Assembly: GCF_013369485.1 (NCBI RefSeq)
Contig: NZ_JABWEB010000002.1
Coordinates: 558,001-622,000 of the forward strand
DNA length: 64,000 nucleotides
Direction: 5' to 3'
DNA from: Massilia sp. BJB1822
GTDB lineage: Bacteria > Pseudomonadota > Gammaproteobacteria > Burkholderiales > Burkholderiaceae_D
The translations under genes were made by a program, and so were the position numbers. Under the pieces are notes generated by a model. The model had not been told where the DNA came from, searched no databases, and saw only the letters and a program-made list of their open reading frames with translations. Below, one piece after another: positions 37,718-46,828 of the stretch. Numbering within the stretch: the stretch's first letter is position 1; every line of letters starts with the position of its first letter.

Positions 37718-38047
37718 ATGGAAAATGCCGTTCAGCTGACCGAAGTGCAGTACCTCAACCTGAATTTCCTGCTCACGATCCAGGCCTGCCTGAAGAGCGA
37801 CCGGGGGGCGGCGGTCTACAAGTTCCATTTGGACCGGCTCTGCGCGGCCAAGCTGGCCAGCATGAGCGTGGCCCAGTTGCAGATGCTGGCCGCGAACATG
37901 CCCCATGAAAGCCTGTTCAAGCCGGTGGGCAATTTTATCGATCTGCTCGACGCACCGCCTGGACTGGCCATGACCCTGTGCGCCGTTGGCACCCACCCGC
38001 CGGCCATCCCGCCTGGTGAGTTGATGGCTGGCCAGCCGCGGGCGTAA
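37718..38047 (+). CDS. FlhD-like transcriptional activator subunit
   Basis: A 109-residue FlhD-type protein (LTEVQYLNLNFLLTIQACLK, ASMSVAQLQMLAANMPHESL). FlhD and FlhC form a heterohexameric activator of flagellar genes in the chromosome; on SXT/R391 and IncC elements the homologues SetDC/AcaDC switch on transfer genes. Being here next to flhC and opposite a CI-like repressor, this pair very likely is the element's master activator. GGGAGG lies six bases before ATG 37718; ATG 37715 is just upstream. Confidence 0.88.
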   Translation: MENAVQLTEVQYLNLNFLLTIQACLKSDRGAAVYKFHLDRLCAAKLASMSVAQLQMLAANMPHESLFKPVGNFIDLLDAPPGLAMTLCAVGTHPPAIPPGELMAGQPRA

Positions 38048-38063
38048 GCGAAAGGAACCGGGT

Positions 38064-38684
38064 ATGGGCGCCGTCTACGCGGAAACGCATATCAGAGCCT
38101 TGCAGTTGGCTAAATCCTGCGTCGAGTTCGGTGCGCGGATCAAAACCGTATCGCGGATCACGGGCCTGAACCGGCCCCTCTTGCGCGAGTTGTTCTACCG
38201 CGATGTGCCGTCGGCCAGCGGGCGCTGGCCCGAGTCCTGCGACTGGTATCACATGGGCAGCACCATCGAGCGCGCCGAGGCATCCGTCTTTGCCGCCATC
38301 TGTACCACCTTGCTCACCGAGCACCATTACCGCCCGGGCGATGCCCTGGTCGCTGGATACCGCATGTACGCGGAACGCTGCGTGGAGGTGCCGCGCATTT
38401 CTTTTGAACGGGCCTTCAATCTGGTGAGCGAGCTGCAGGGAATCTGGAACTGCAGCAGCCCCCAACTCGCCATACGTGCCTGCGGCATTTGCCATTCCCG
38501 CTATCTGGTGGCCCTGGGGGATTGTTCCGCCGATCAGTCCGGCTGCGTCTTTTGCAAGCTGTTAAAACGCTACTGGCGCGATACGCGTATCCAGGCGCAT
38601 TTCCTTCCCCTGACGGCGCCGGCCGCGCCGCCTTCGTGGCCATCGGCGCCAGTCCAGTGCGAAAGCGGCACCGGCAGGCGCTGA
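38064..38684 (+). CDS. FlhC-like transcriptional activator subunit
   Basis: A 206-residue FlhC-type protein. The helical N-terminal part (LQLAKSCVEFGARIKTVSRI, TGLNRPLLRELF) is followed by a zinc site CGIC...CVFC (~140-167) as in FlhC. The C-terminal ~30 residues extend past the usual end. It follows the FlhD-like gene by 16 bases and is probably co-translated with it to form the activator complex. Target promoters are likely in the transfer operons; the exact box was not located. Confidence 0.88.
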   Translation: MGAVYAETHIRALQLAKSCVEFGARIKTVSRITGLNRPLLRELFYRDVPSASGRWPESCDWYHMGSTIERAEASVFAAICTTLLTEHHYRPGDALVAGYRMYAERCVEVPRISFERAFNLVSELQGIWNCSSPQLAIRACGICHSRYLVALGDCSADQSGCVFCKLLKRYWRDTRIQAHFLPLTAPAAPPSWPSAPVQCESGTGRR

Positions 38685-38751
38685 TTTCGGCTGGACGCGG
38701 CAAACCGGTGCGGCCCACACTGGGGCGGTTCGATTCGCCCTGCTGGCTGCC

Positions 38752-40557
38752 ATGCTCCTTTCCCGCCTATTTGCCTGCTTGCTGCGCCCCGCTGGCAGTG
38801 CTGCCGTGCAGGACGACGCCGTAGCCGCCCCATCCGCGGCGCAACAGGCCGAGCGCGATGAGGGCGCGGGCATCGCCGCGCGGTCGGTGGCATCCATGCT
38901 GGAGGACAATGCCGATCTGATTGGACGCATCAAGCTCTGCTACGGGAGCGATCCCGCCACATTCGCCGCTGACCTGCTCGAACCCGTCCGGGCTTACCTG
39001 GCGTTCGTCAATGCGCTGCCGGCCACGCCGGACGGCTATTTCAGGGAGGCGGGAGGCCTGGCCCGCCTGGGGTTGGAAACAGCCTTCTATGCGCTGCAGG
39101 CGACCGATGCGCAAATCTTTGCCGGTCGCCTGACCATTTCGAATAGGCGCCGCCTGGAGCCGCGCTGGCGCCGCGCCACGTTTCTGGCGGGGCTATGCTG
39201 CGAACTGCATCGCGCCCTCAGCCAGGTGCAGGTCCACGGCGACGGCGGCGCACGATGGCAGCCCTATGCGATGCCGCTGACGTGCTGGCTGCAGCAGCAC
39301 AAGGCGGCGCGCTTTCGCACGCAGTGGGTGCCGGCGCAGGAAACCCGCGCGCTGGGACTGTTCGCGCTGCCGATGATCGTGCCGCCGGCGATGATCGGCG
39401 ATCTGGCCGCCGGCAACACGGTCATCGTTCCTCATCTGCTGGCCTCGGTGGCCGGCGCCGCTATGTACCAGGAACACAACGTCATGGACCGCTTGGTGCG
39501 CCATGCCGCTGTGCTGGTGATCAACCGGAACCTGCGCGCGCAGGGAGACGGCAACGGCCTGCGCAAGCTCCCGGTGTATCTGGTGCGCCATGTCATCGAT
39601 GTTGTGCGCGAGCTGGTGGTGACGCACCAGGGCTGGCAACCGAATACCGGCCGTTCGCGCCTGTGGTTCGGTCTCGATGGCCTCTTCATGGTCTGGCCCA
39701 ATGGACTGGCCGATGTCATCCGGCGCCTGGAGGACGAGCGGCTGCCTGGCGTGCCGCAGACGCCCGAGGCCATGCTCGACACGCTGGTCGCCGCCGGTGT
39801 GGTGGCCGACAGGGAAGGGCAGCCGGCGGTGCAGGCGATCTGGCCGCCGGGATCCCTGGCGCCGCTGGAGGCCGTGCGTTTCGTCTCGGCGGGCAGCATC
39901 CTGGCCATCCTCTCGCCGCTGCCCGAACCGCTCGACTGCCATCTGGCCGGCGCGGCCAGGCGCCATGACCCGGCGGATAGTAGCGAGGAGAGGCCGGCCG
40001 CGCCGCAGGCGGATGAAGAGGATTCCTGTCCGCCGCCCTCGATGCCGCCGGACGCACAGCAAGCGCATGAGGTAGGCGGCAGGCAGTTATCGCTGCCCTC
40101 CATCGAACAATCGCCATTGCCGGAGGAGGGGCGCGGTGCGGCCGGGACGGCGCAGGCGAACGCCGGAGAGGCGCCGCCGGCCCGCAAGCCGCGCAGGGTG
40201 AAGCAGCAGGGTGCGGCTGGCGCGCCCCCGGCGCTGAACGGACTGACCATGCCGCTGCGCCTGAGTCCGGCGGTGGCGCGGGCGGTGGAAGCCATTGTGC
40301 AGACGCTGGGCGGCGCCGGCGCGCCCGCTTGCCACCGCATGGCGGAGGGGGTGTTCATCCCCTTGTCGGAGCTGGCGGCGCGCGGGATCGATGCGCGCCA
40401 GGCCCAGCGCGCCCTGATGGACGCTGGCATGCTGGCCCCGCAGGCCGATGGCGAACCCATCCAGACCCGTGCGATCGGCGACGTCAAGCGGCCGGGCCTG
40501 TTCGTGGCGCCGCAGTTTTTTCCAGATGCGACCCCGCCCGCAGGGGCGGGGCAGTAG
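38752..40557 (+). CDS. traI: TraI relaxase, MOBH (TraI_2) family
   Basis: A 601-residue protein. The TraI_2 region (~60-350) is a relaxase of the MOBH class that nicks oriT and starts transfer; a disordered acidic/proline linker (~400-480) leads to a C-terminal DUF1528-like domain (~490-590). The family HD-like metal motifs are degenerate here: the GGL-x-x-H site reads GGLARLGLETAF and the later HD site reads LAGLCCELHRAL. This may be a known sub-branch. It starts at ATG 38752 with no obvious ribosome site and is directly before traD. Confidence 0.82.
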   Translation: MLLSRLFACLLRPAGSAAVQDDAVAAPSAAQQAERDEGAGIAARSVASMLEDNADLIGRIKLCYGSDPATFAADLLEPVRAYLAFVNALPATPDGYFREAGGLARLGLETAFYALQATDAQIFAGRLTISNRRRLEPRWRRATFLAGLCCELHRALSQVQVHGDGGARWQPYAMPLTCWLQQHKAARFRTQWVPAQETRALGLFALPMIVPPAMIGDLAAGNTVIVPHLLASVAGAAMYQEHNVMDRLVRHAAVLVINRNLRAQGDGNGLRKLPVYLVRHVIDVVRELVVTHQGWQPNTGRSRLWFGLDGLFMVWPNGLADVIRRLEDERLPGVPQTPEAMLDTLVAAGVVADREGQPAVQAIWPPGSLAPLEAVRFVSAGSILAILSPLPEPLDCHLAGAARRHDPADSSEERPAAPQADEEDSCPPPSMPPDAQQAHEVGGRQLSLPSIEQSPLPEEGRGAAGTAQANAGEAPPARKPRRVKQQGAAGAPPALNGLTMPLRLSPAVARAVEAIVQTLGGAGAPACHRMAEGVFIPLSELAARGIDARQAQRALMDAGMLAPQADGEPIQTRAIGDVKRPGLFVAPQFFPDATPPAGAGQ

Positions 40558-40566
40558 GGAGGGGCG

Positions 40567-42477
40567 ATGCTGTTGCGACGTTACGAGATGCCTTGGCGGC
40601 GTCCGTTGGAGCTGCTGGCGGCAGCGTGCTGGGCCGCCGGAGCGGTGCTCTACCTGGCATGCACGCCCCAGACCATCCCCTGGCGGCTGGGCCTGTTCCT
40701 GTTCATACTCTGCGTGGGCATGGCCATCCTGCGTCTGCGCCAGGGGCTGCATATTGTCGCGGTGCGCGCCGCGCTGTCGGGCCGGGCCATGCAGATGATC
40801 AGCACCCGGCAACTGGCGGCGCTGACCGCTGATCCCGAGCAGGTGGTGTTCGGCTTCGGCTTCGAGTGGCAGCCGGTGCATTCGCAGCGCCTGTACGAGC
40901 TGGCCAAGATCGATTACCGGGAGATGAGAATCGCACCGGCCGTGGTCAAGCTGTTGGGCTATGTGGACAACCCGCAACCGGATGAGGAGATTGGCCTGCC
41001 CTACATCCATGGCGTGGAGCAAAAGGAGATGCTGCTGGCGCGCCCGCTGCAGAACTTCGAAGGCGGCACGCTGGTGGTGGGAACGACGCAATCGGGCAAA
41101 GGGGTATGCCTGGGCTGGCTGATCACGCAGGCGATACGGCGCGGCGACGTGGTCATCATCCTCGACCCGAAGAATTCGCAGCGCCTGAAACGGCTGGTGA
41201 TGCGTGCCTGCGCCGACTACCGCGATCCCGACACCTTCCTGTGGTTCCATCCGGCGTTTCCGGAAACCGGTGCGCGGCTCGACTTTACCTTCAACTGGCA
41301 AAAGCCCACCGAGATCGCCTCGCGCATCCAGTCGATCCTGCCACCCGACACCGCAGGGGCGTTCTCGGCCTATGGCTGGGATGCGGTCAACGTGGTTACG
41401 CAGGGCATGATCCGGCTGGAAATGCGGCCGAATCTGATGAAGCTGATGGCCTACATCGAAGGCGGCATCGAGCCGGTATTGGAGCGTTCGCTGGAGCGCT
41501 TCTACGAGGAGCTGCTGGGCATGCACTGGCGCGCCGAGCCGGAACTGGTGCGCCTGCAAGAGCGCGCCCGGCGCGGCGGCTTCAAGTCGCCGTCGCCCGA
41601 AGCCAGCGCGGAGCTGCTGGCCTTGGTCGAATACTACCGGCGCCATGTCCACGAGTCGCGGCGCGACAAGGCCATCGACTCCCAGGTGCGGGTGTTCCGC
41701 CACGACCGCGAGCACTATCAGAAGATCACCTCGATTCTGCTGCCCATTTTGTCGATGCTCACCTCGGGCGACCTGGGCCGCAGCCTGTCGCCCGATCCCT
41801 TTGACGTCGATGACGAGCGCCCCATCATGAACCTGGAGAAGATCGAGCGCGCGGGCCATGTGGCGCTGATCTGCCTCGATTCCCTGCCCGATCCGTCGGT
41901 GGCGTCCGCCATCGGCGCCATGTGCCTGGCCGACCTGGCAGCCCGCTCCGGCATCCGCTATAACCTGGGCGGCTACCGCCGCATCTCGCTGTTTGTCGAC
42001 GAGGTTTCGAACGTGATTAACCGGCCCTTGATCGAAATCATGAACAAGGGCGCCGAGGGCGGCATCTGTACGACCGCCGCCATGCAGACCATTGCCGACC
42101 TGGCCGAACGCCTGGGCGGGGAGGCGGCGGCGCGCATGGCGTTGGGCAACCTGAACAATATGATCGCGTTCCGGACCAAGGACCAGCCGACCCAGATGTT
42201 TATCAACGAGACGTTTGGCGAGACGGCCATTCACAATATGAAGGTAGGACGCAACACGGCCCATGATGGCCATCTTGGCGACTTCACCGCGGTGGATTCG
42301 GCGCAGATCACGGAGGAGATGAGCGAATTGGTGCCAACATCTCTGCTGGGCAAGCTGCCCAACTTGCAGTTCTTTGCCTCGGTCGCTGGCGGACGGCTGT
42401 GCAAGGGACGGTTCGCGCTGCTCGATCCCGGTGTCGTGGAAGCGGGGGAGAATGCACAGGAGGGCGCTTTGCCATGA
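40567..42477 (+). CDS. traD: TraD-type conjugative coupling ATPase
   Basis: A 636-residue type IV coupling protein linking the relaxosome to the secretion channel. Two N-terminal membrane helices (~18-58) are followed by the ATPase: Walker A GTTQSGKG (~173-181) and Walker B RISLFVDEVSN (~473-483), with TTAAMQTIADL and NNMIAFRTKD later. It follows traI by 9 bases and overlaps the next gene by ATGA. The lack of a TraG/VirD4-type short form places it with SXT/TIGR03743-like TraD. Confidence 0.93.
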   Translation: MLLRRYEMPWRRPLELLAAACWAAGAVLYLACTPQTIPWRLGLFLFILCVGMAILRLRQGLHIVAVRAALSGRAMQMISTRQLAALTADPEQVVFGFGFEWQPVHSQRLYELAKIDYREMRIAPAVVKLLGYVDNPQPDEEIGLPYIHGVEQKEMLLARPLQNFEGGTLVVGTTQSGKGVCLGWLITQAIRRGDVVIILDPKNSQRLKRLVMRACADYRDPDTFLWFHPAFPETGARLDFTFNWQKPTEIASRIQSILPPDTAGAFSAYGWDAVNVVTQGMIRLEMRPNLMKLMAYIEGGIEPVLERSLERFYEELLGMHWRAEPELVRLQERARRGGFKSPSPEASAELLALVEYYRRHVHESRRDKAIDSQVRVFRHDREHYQKITSILLPILSMLTSGDLGRSLSPDPFDVDDERPIMNLEKIERAGHVALICLDSLPDPSVASAIGAMCLADLAARSGIRYNLGGYRRISLFVDEVSNVINRPLIEIMNKGAEGGICTTAAMQTIADLAERLGGEAAARMALGNLNNMIAFRTKDQPTQMFINETFGETAIHNMKVGRNTAHDGHLGDFTAVDSAQITEEMSELVPTSLLGKLPNLQFFASVAGGRLCKGRFALLDPGVVEAGENAQEGALP

Positions 42478-43091
42478 TACGCGCCGTGACCATTACCTCA
42501 CTGCTGGCGCTGCTGATGCTGGTGCTGTATCTGCCGTCGGCCTATCCAGCGCAAGCATTTCTCGCGCAGATTCGCGCCGAACATGCGCAGCACCGCGCGT
42601 TCTGGGGCGAGACGCATGCGCTCAGGATGCTGGAAACCCTGTTCGTCCTGCAGGCTGCTTCGCCGCGACAGGCACCGTTGATGCCGGCACCCGAGGCGGG
42701 CAGGCCTCCTGTCGATTCCGCTGTCCATGGCGAGGTCGGCGCAATTGGCGGCCGCCTGGCCGGTAGCGCCTACCTCCGCTCCTTGAACGCCTTGGTGCTG
42801 CTGGCGACATACCGCCTGGCGGTGCTGGCATGCCTGTTGCCCGCAACGGCATTGTTTCTGGCACTGGCTATCGCTGACGGGATGATACGCCGGGCCGTCA
42901 AGAGCAAAGAGTTTATCGCGCACCGGCCGGAACTATTTGCGCTGGGCATGTGCGGAACGATCATGAGCACATGCGCCGCGGTCATGGCCTGCGTCGTCCC
43001 CGCAGCGTTGCCGCCGCTGCTATTGCCGTCGATGCCGCTGACCAGCGGCGCCTTGATCAATCTGGCACTGGCCAATTACCACAAAAAATAG
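42474..43091 (+). CDS. DUF4400 family membrane protein
   Basis: A 205-residue membrane protein with helices at ~4-24, ~104-130 and ~160-190. It fits the DUF4400 family of conjugative elements, usually next to traD. ATG 42474 overlaps the traD stop as ATGA, implying coupling. Its role in transfer is unknown. Confidence 0.82.
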   Translation: MIRAVTITSLLALLMLVLYLPSAYPAQAFLAQIRAEHAQHRAFWGETHALRMLETLFVLQAASPRQAPLMPAPEAGRPPVDSAVHGEVGAIGGRLAGSAYLRSLNALVLLATYRLAVLACLLPATALFLALAIADGMIRRAVKSKEFIAHRPELFALGMCGTIMSTCAAVMACVVPAALPPLLLPSMPLTSGALINLALANYHKK

Positions 43092-43135
43092 GGTGATGAG
43101 GAAAGGCGTGCATCTGGGATCTACCGCATCATGCT

Positions 43136-44179
43136 TTACAGCTGTTGGCGTTCACGCTTATGAATGTACATTTCACTGTCGGCGCGCGCGAGATATTCGG
43201 ACAAGGACTCGTTGCTCTCGGCGTTGCAGATGACAACGCCGATACTGAGCGATAGGGTGAATGGGTGACGTTTTTCCGCGTTGAATTCTGCAATCCTATC
43301 GCTGATGCGGTCGATGATCTTCGTCGGGCTGGCATTATCGAACGTGAAGGCGGCAAATTCGTCTCCGCCAACACGCGCCACGACATCCGCGTGGCGCAAG
43401 GCGCTACTGAGCATGCTCCCTGCGCAGCAGATCAAGGCATCCCCAGCTGCATGGCCCAACCGGTCGTTGATCTCTTTAAGACCGTCCACGTCAACAAAGA
43501 TGACCGCGCAAGCGAGCATCTGGCGCTGCGCCAGTATGAGGCACTGCTCTGCCTTGGCAAGGAAGCCCCGTCTGTTTTGCAGCCCGGTCAGCTGGTCCAC
43601 GGTCGCGAGCGCTCTGGCTTCTGTGTTTTCAAGCTCGCAGGTTCTGAGTCGCTCTTCATGATGGATCTGCGTGGCAACCAGAGAATCGCATTGGGCGGAT
43701 AGCTGCGATTCCCGATGGTCTTGATGGATCAGACCCTCGAGGCGAGCTCCAGTCAGGTCCGCAATGCCTGGCAACGCCATGGCGGCACGCTGGGCCTGAT
43801 CAGGCTCGGACTTCCAGCTCAGCGCGATACGGCCGCATATTTTGCCGCAGGTAAAGGCGGCGGTGATGACGAACGCTTCCGGCAATTGGATCATCTGGGA
43901 TGTTTGCGTATTGCTGTTCAAGTTTGACGTACCCAGAGCCTCAATGAGCCGCCTTGACTTCTGGCCAATACGCAGCACCGTGCCGGTAGCGTTTACGTGA
44001 AAACAGTAATCACGCCTGTTACAGCGGGCCGTCAATAGCAAGTCGTCTGGGGATAGGAACTGCAGACTGTCCCAAAGCGCCTTGAGTGCGGCTTTGACGG
44101 AATTGACCCGCAGCAGTTCCCTGGCCAATTTCATCAATACGATGAGATCGCCTTGGGTGGGATCGTGTATGGCTTCCAT
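43136..44179 (-). CDS. Cytoplasmic diguanylate cyclase
   Basis: A 347-residue protein. A ~150-residue N-terminal region with no clear domain (possibly a degenerate GAF) leads through a coiled-coil-like helix (~155-190) to a GGDEF domain (~195-345). RVGGDEF is intact with an RxxD inhibitory site (RHAD) five residues upstream. It is the second cyclase in this element. It is leftward, opposed to the tra direction, and separates the traI-traD block from the mating genes, so it is cargo. A repeated TCGGGA hairpin lies right before its start. Confidence 0.9.
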   Translation of the reverse strand: MEAIHDPTQGDLIVLMKLARELLRVNSVKAALKALWDSLQFLSPDDLLLTARCNRRDYCFHVNATGTVLRIGQKSRRLIEALGTSNLNSNTQTSQMIQLPEAFVITAAFTCGKICGRIALSWKSEPDQAQRAAMALPGIADLTGARLEGLIHQDHRESQLSAQCDSLVATQIHHEERLRTCELENTEARALATVDQLTGLQNRRGFLAKAEQCLILAQRQMLACAVIFVDVDGLKEINDRLGHAAGDALICCAGSMLSSALRHADVVARVGGDEFAAFTFDNASPTKIIDRISDRIAEFNAEKRHPFTLSLSIGVVICNAESNESLSEYLARADSEMYIHKRERQQL

Positions 44180-44614
44180 GATTGACCGTCCCGATGTTCC
44201 CGACCTGATCGGGACAGATGAATCTGTGCGCTAAAGGCGATCATGCTGCCTTCTTCGTGCCGCCACAATCGGGCGCTGTTAACGCGATGCTGTACTGTCT
44301 TGTACGCGATGCTCGCACCATTTTCTCAGTATGATGCGTCGGACCGTGTGGTCGCGGAGTTGATGGTCACAGCGGCAGCGCCATCACATAGGATGTTCCT
44401 GGCTGCTATGTAGATCAATGACCGGGCTGATAGCGGCCGTGTCTCCGATTGCTGTGGCCTGTTGGCGGTGCCAACTATGGGCACCGTGAAAGGACGAATT
44501 TCCTACTGGTTCACACTACCATGGCCTTACGGTGTTGGGTAATTTACCTTTCTAATCGGAATAGGCTTATGTATAGGGTTATGCTTGCTAGCGCATTGCC
44601 TTGCGAATCGCATC
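44180..44614. promoter_or_regulatory. Gap with TCGGGA-type hairpins upstream of the cyclase
   Basis: No gene is supported in these 435 bases. Within 36 bases of the cyclase start, GTCCCGA (44188-44194) pairs with TCGGGAC (44209-44215), or TCCCGA (44198-44203) with TCGGGA (44209-44214). The two structures exclude each other. They could form an operator or a leader hairpin. Confidence 0.4.
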
Positions 44615-44980
44615 CTAACGCCAATCAATCCAGGCCGGGATGCCTCCTTGATTGACGTAAAAATACCTGATGGTCTTGTAGCACTGTTGAACATCTATAC
44701 ACCAGGACAAGGGATAGGCATCCACCTGGCCATCCGCCAGTCGGTAGGCACAGACTTCATCGCCGCCGTACTGTCCGGTCGAGTGAGCAAAACAGTCATC
44801 ATCTTGTAGATACATAAGCCAAGCGTGCTGCCTGTTTCGCTGCATACACAGCGCGGGGCCGGACTCCAATACTATCCATAACTCAAATTCTGGGACGACA
44901 TCGAATTCGTCCAACGCCGCCTCGAGATGAGCGGGAGACGGCAGGGGAATGAAGCGATCGTTGAACTGTATTTCTATCAT
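44615..44980 (-). CDS. Imm1-family immunity protein
   Basis: A 121-residue small acidic protein matching the Imm1 pattern: FELWIVLESGPALCMQRNRQ, a central QYGGDEVCAYRLADGQ, and the C-terminal RYFYVNQGGIPAWIDW. Imm1 proteins neutralise polymorphic toxins, often deaminases. No toxin, Rhs or CDI gene is adjacent, so it is an orphan that could protect the host from toxins of other cells. The assignment rests on pattern only. Confidence 0.65.
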   Translation of the reverse strand: MIEIQFNDRFIPLPSPAHLEAALDEFDVVPEFELWIVLESGPALCMQRNRQHAWLMYLQDDDCFAHSTGQYGGDEVCAYRLADGQVDAYPLSWCIDVQQCYKTIRYFYVNQGGIPAWIDWR

Positions 44981-45176
44981 GGTCTCATTCTCACCTTAAA
45001 AGTGTCGCCGGCGTCTTGCGGGCGGTGGCGGATAGGGAAAGACGCTACCGCATTTGGCCGACATTGTGGGCGCCGTTTGCGCTGCCATGAATGGGTTCTG
45101 AGGGTACGGCACGGCCCCAATGCCGATCCGGCTTGGCGCGGATGCCGCCCAACTGGAAGCGCGTCGCGGTGGGCAG

Positions 45177-45557
45177 TCAGGAGCAGCGTGCAGCGATGCG
45201 CGCGAGCACCGCTTGCCGAATGGCCTCGTCCGTTCGCCCCTGCGCAAGCGAGAGCAGCCAGCGCGCGATGGACTGATCAGCGTCGAGGCAGTATTCGATA
45301 GTGCCGTCACCATGTTGCAGACGGACCAGGCCGGCGTTCAGTTCTACCGTCATGAAACTGCCTGAACCGGAAAGCATGTTGTTTGGAACATCGAATGCCC
45401 GAATGCGCAGGGCAGGGTAGTCCACCTTGTTGGGGAATGCCGCCATTCCTGTATGAGGTAAGGCATGCAGGCGCATCTGCAGCGCGTCCGATTCCTGATC
45501 GGTCAAGTCCCAGGACGGGTTGAGTTGCCCGCGATAGATGACGATCTCTACTCTCAC
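45177..45557 (-). CDS. Small hypothetical protein
   Basis: A 126-residue protein beginning MRVEIVIYRGQLNPSWDLTD if GTG 45557 is used; the I-Y-x-G-x-x-N-P-S-W-x-L pattern recurs in small proteins of unknown function. The longer open frame to 45761 would overlap the divergent hydrolase start and has no domain-like N-terminus. The start codon is uncertain. It lies between the Imm1 gene (same strand) and the hydrolase (divergent). Confidence 0.5.
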   Translation of the reverse strand: MRVEIVIYRGQLNPSWDLTDQESDALQMRLHALPHTGMAAFPNKVDYPALRIRAFDVPNNMLSGSGSFMTVELNAGLVRLQHGDGTIEYCLDADQSIARWLLSLAQGRTDEAIRQAVLARIAARCS

Positions 45558-45754
45558 AATGCAAGGATATACCTTTTCGTATCCAGGGCGCGCAACACCC
45601 GAATGGGAACATACCGACGCGCCTGGCGGGTCCACGGCGTTGGCATGACGATGGTGTGCGCTTCGCATGGCTGGCGGTGCTAATATCGATATCGACTGCC
45701 TGATCGCTGAAGAGGCCACTTGACATAGCCTTGCGCTGAACTTGGAGAAACCCA

Positions 45755-46549
45755 GTGCCATCCGTCATGTCCGACGACGTTTCGATCCACTATGAGGTCA
45801 AGGGCCAGGGTTCCCCCGTGCTGCTGCTGGCGGGGCTGGCGGGTGTTGGCGCATCCTGGGGACCGCAGATCGATTTGTTTGCCGGCACTCACCAGGTGAT
45901 CGTGCCGGATCACCGTGGCACGGGTGCGTCGGCGCATACCGCGCGCGCCATGAGCATTGCGCAACATGCGCGGGACATGGCGCGCGTTATCGAGGCGGTC
46001 GGATGCGGCCCCGTTCATGTGGTCGGCTCCTCCACCGGGGGCGCCATCGCACAGTTGCTGGCGATTGACCACCGCGAGCAGTTGCGCAGCGCGACCATTG
46101 TCTCGTCAATTGCCCGCGCGGACGCATTCTACCGCCGCCAGTTCGACATGCGGCGACGCATGCTGGCCGATTCCGGCCTGCGCGCGTCCGCCGAGGCCAA
46201 CGCGCTATTCCTCTTCGATCCAATGTTCATGCGTGAGCATCCCGAGCAGGTACAGGCTTGGGTGGACACCGTGTCAGCGGGCATATTCGAACCGGAGATC
46301 GGCTTTGCCCGGATCGACATGATCGTTGGGCACGATGCCTTTGATGATCTACCGTCGATCACGACGCCGACCCTGGTGCTGGTGGGTGCGCGCGATTTCT
46401 GCGCCCCGCCGTATTTTTCCGCCGAGCTTGCAGAGCGAATTCCCGGCGCCGAATTCGTCATCCTGGAAGGTGGCCACCTCATCTTTCTGGAAAAGCCCGC
46501 GCTTCTGCATGGAACCATTGAAGATTTCATCGCCAGGCACGAACAATGA
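45755..46549 (+). CDS. Alpha/beta hydrolase, RutD-like
   Basis: A 264-residue alpha/beta hydrolase. The nucleophile elbow is VVGSSTGGA (Ser ~96), an acid lies in LVGARDFCAP, and the catalytic His in EGGHLIF (~246). The oxyanion strand LLAGLAGVGASWGPQID and DHRGTGAS resemble the RutD/peroxidase-like branch. GGAG lies seven bases before GTG 45755. The substrate is not evident. Confidence 0.85.
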   Translation: MPSVMSDDVSIHYEVKGQGSPVLLLAGLAGVGASWGPQIDLFAGTHQVIVPDHRGTGASAHTARAMSIAQHARDMARVIEAVGCGPVHVVGSSTGGAIAQLLAIDHREQLRSATIVSSIARADAFYRRQFDMRRRMLADSGLRASAEANALFLFDPMFMREHPEQVQAWVDTVSAGIFEPEIGFARIDMIVGHDAFDDLPSITTPTLVLVGARDFCAPPYFSAELAERIPGAEFVILEGGHLIFLEKPALLHGTIEDFIARHEQ

Positions 46550-46828
46550 TGAGCTCCGCCCCTGATCGATAGGCCGCTTTGTGCGCCACGTTCAGTGGGC
46601 ATGTGCACGCAGGTCTGGTAGTGCGCTATCAGACAATGGCAAAAGCATGCCGATGAGGCGACTATAATGAAAGCCAGATCTCGCCAGGTTCAATGGTGGA
46701 GTTTTCTCCGATCGTCTGCTGTTCGCCCGATGCGGGTCATGCCGTCGGGACTGCAACCGCGAGTCCTTTTCCACTCCAGACGGCAACGTCGTCGGTTCAG
46801 GTTTCCTTTCTTGGCGGAGGTGCGCACC

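Noticed and set aside
36689..38684. Phage immunity region rather than ICE control
   Set aside because: No phage structural, lysis or replication genes are seen; the FlhDC-like pair and transfer genes point to an SXT-type ICE switch.
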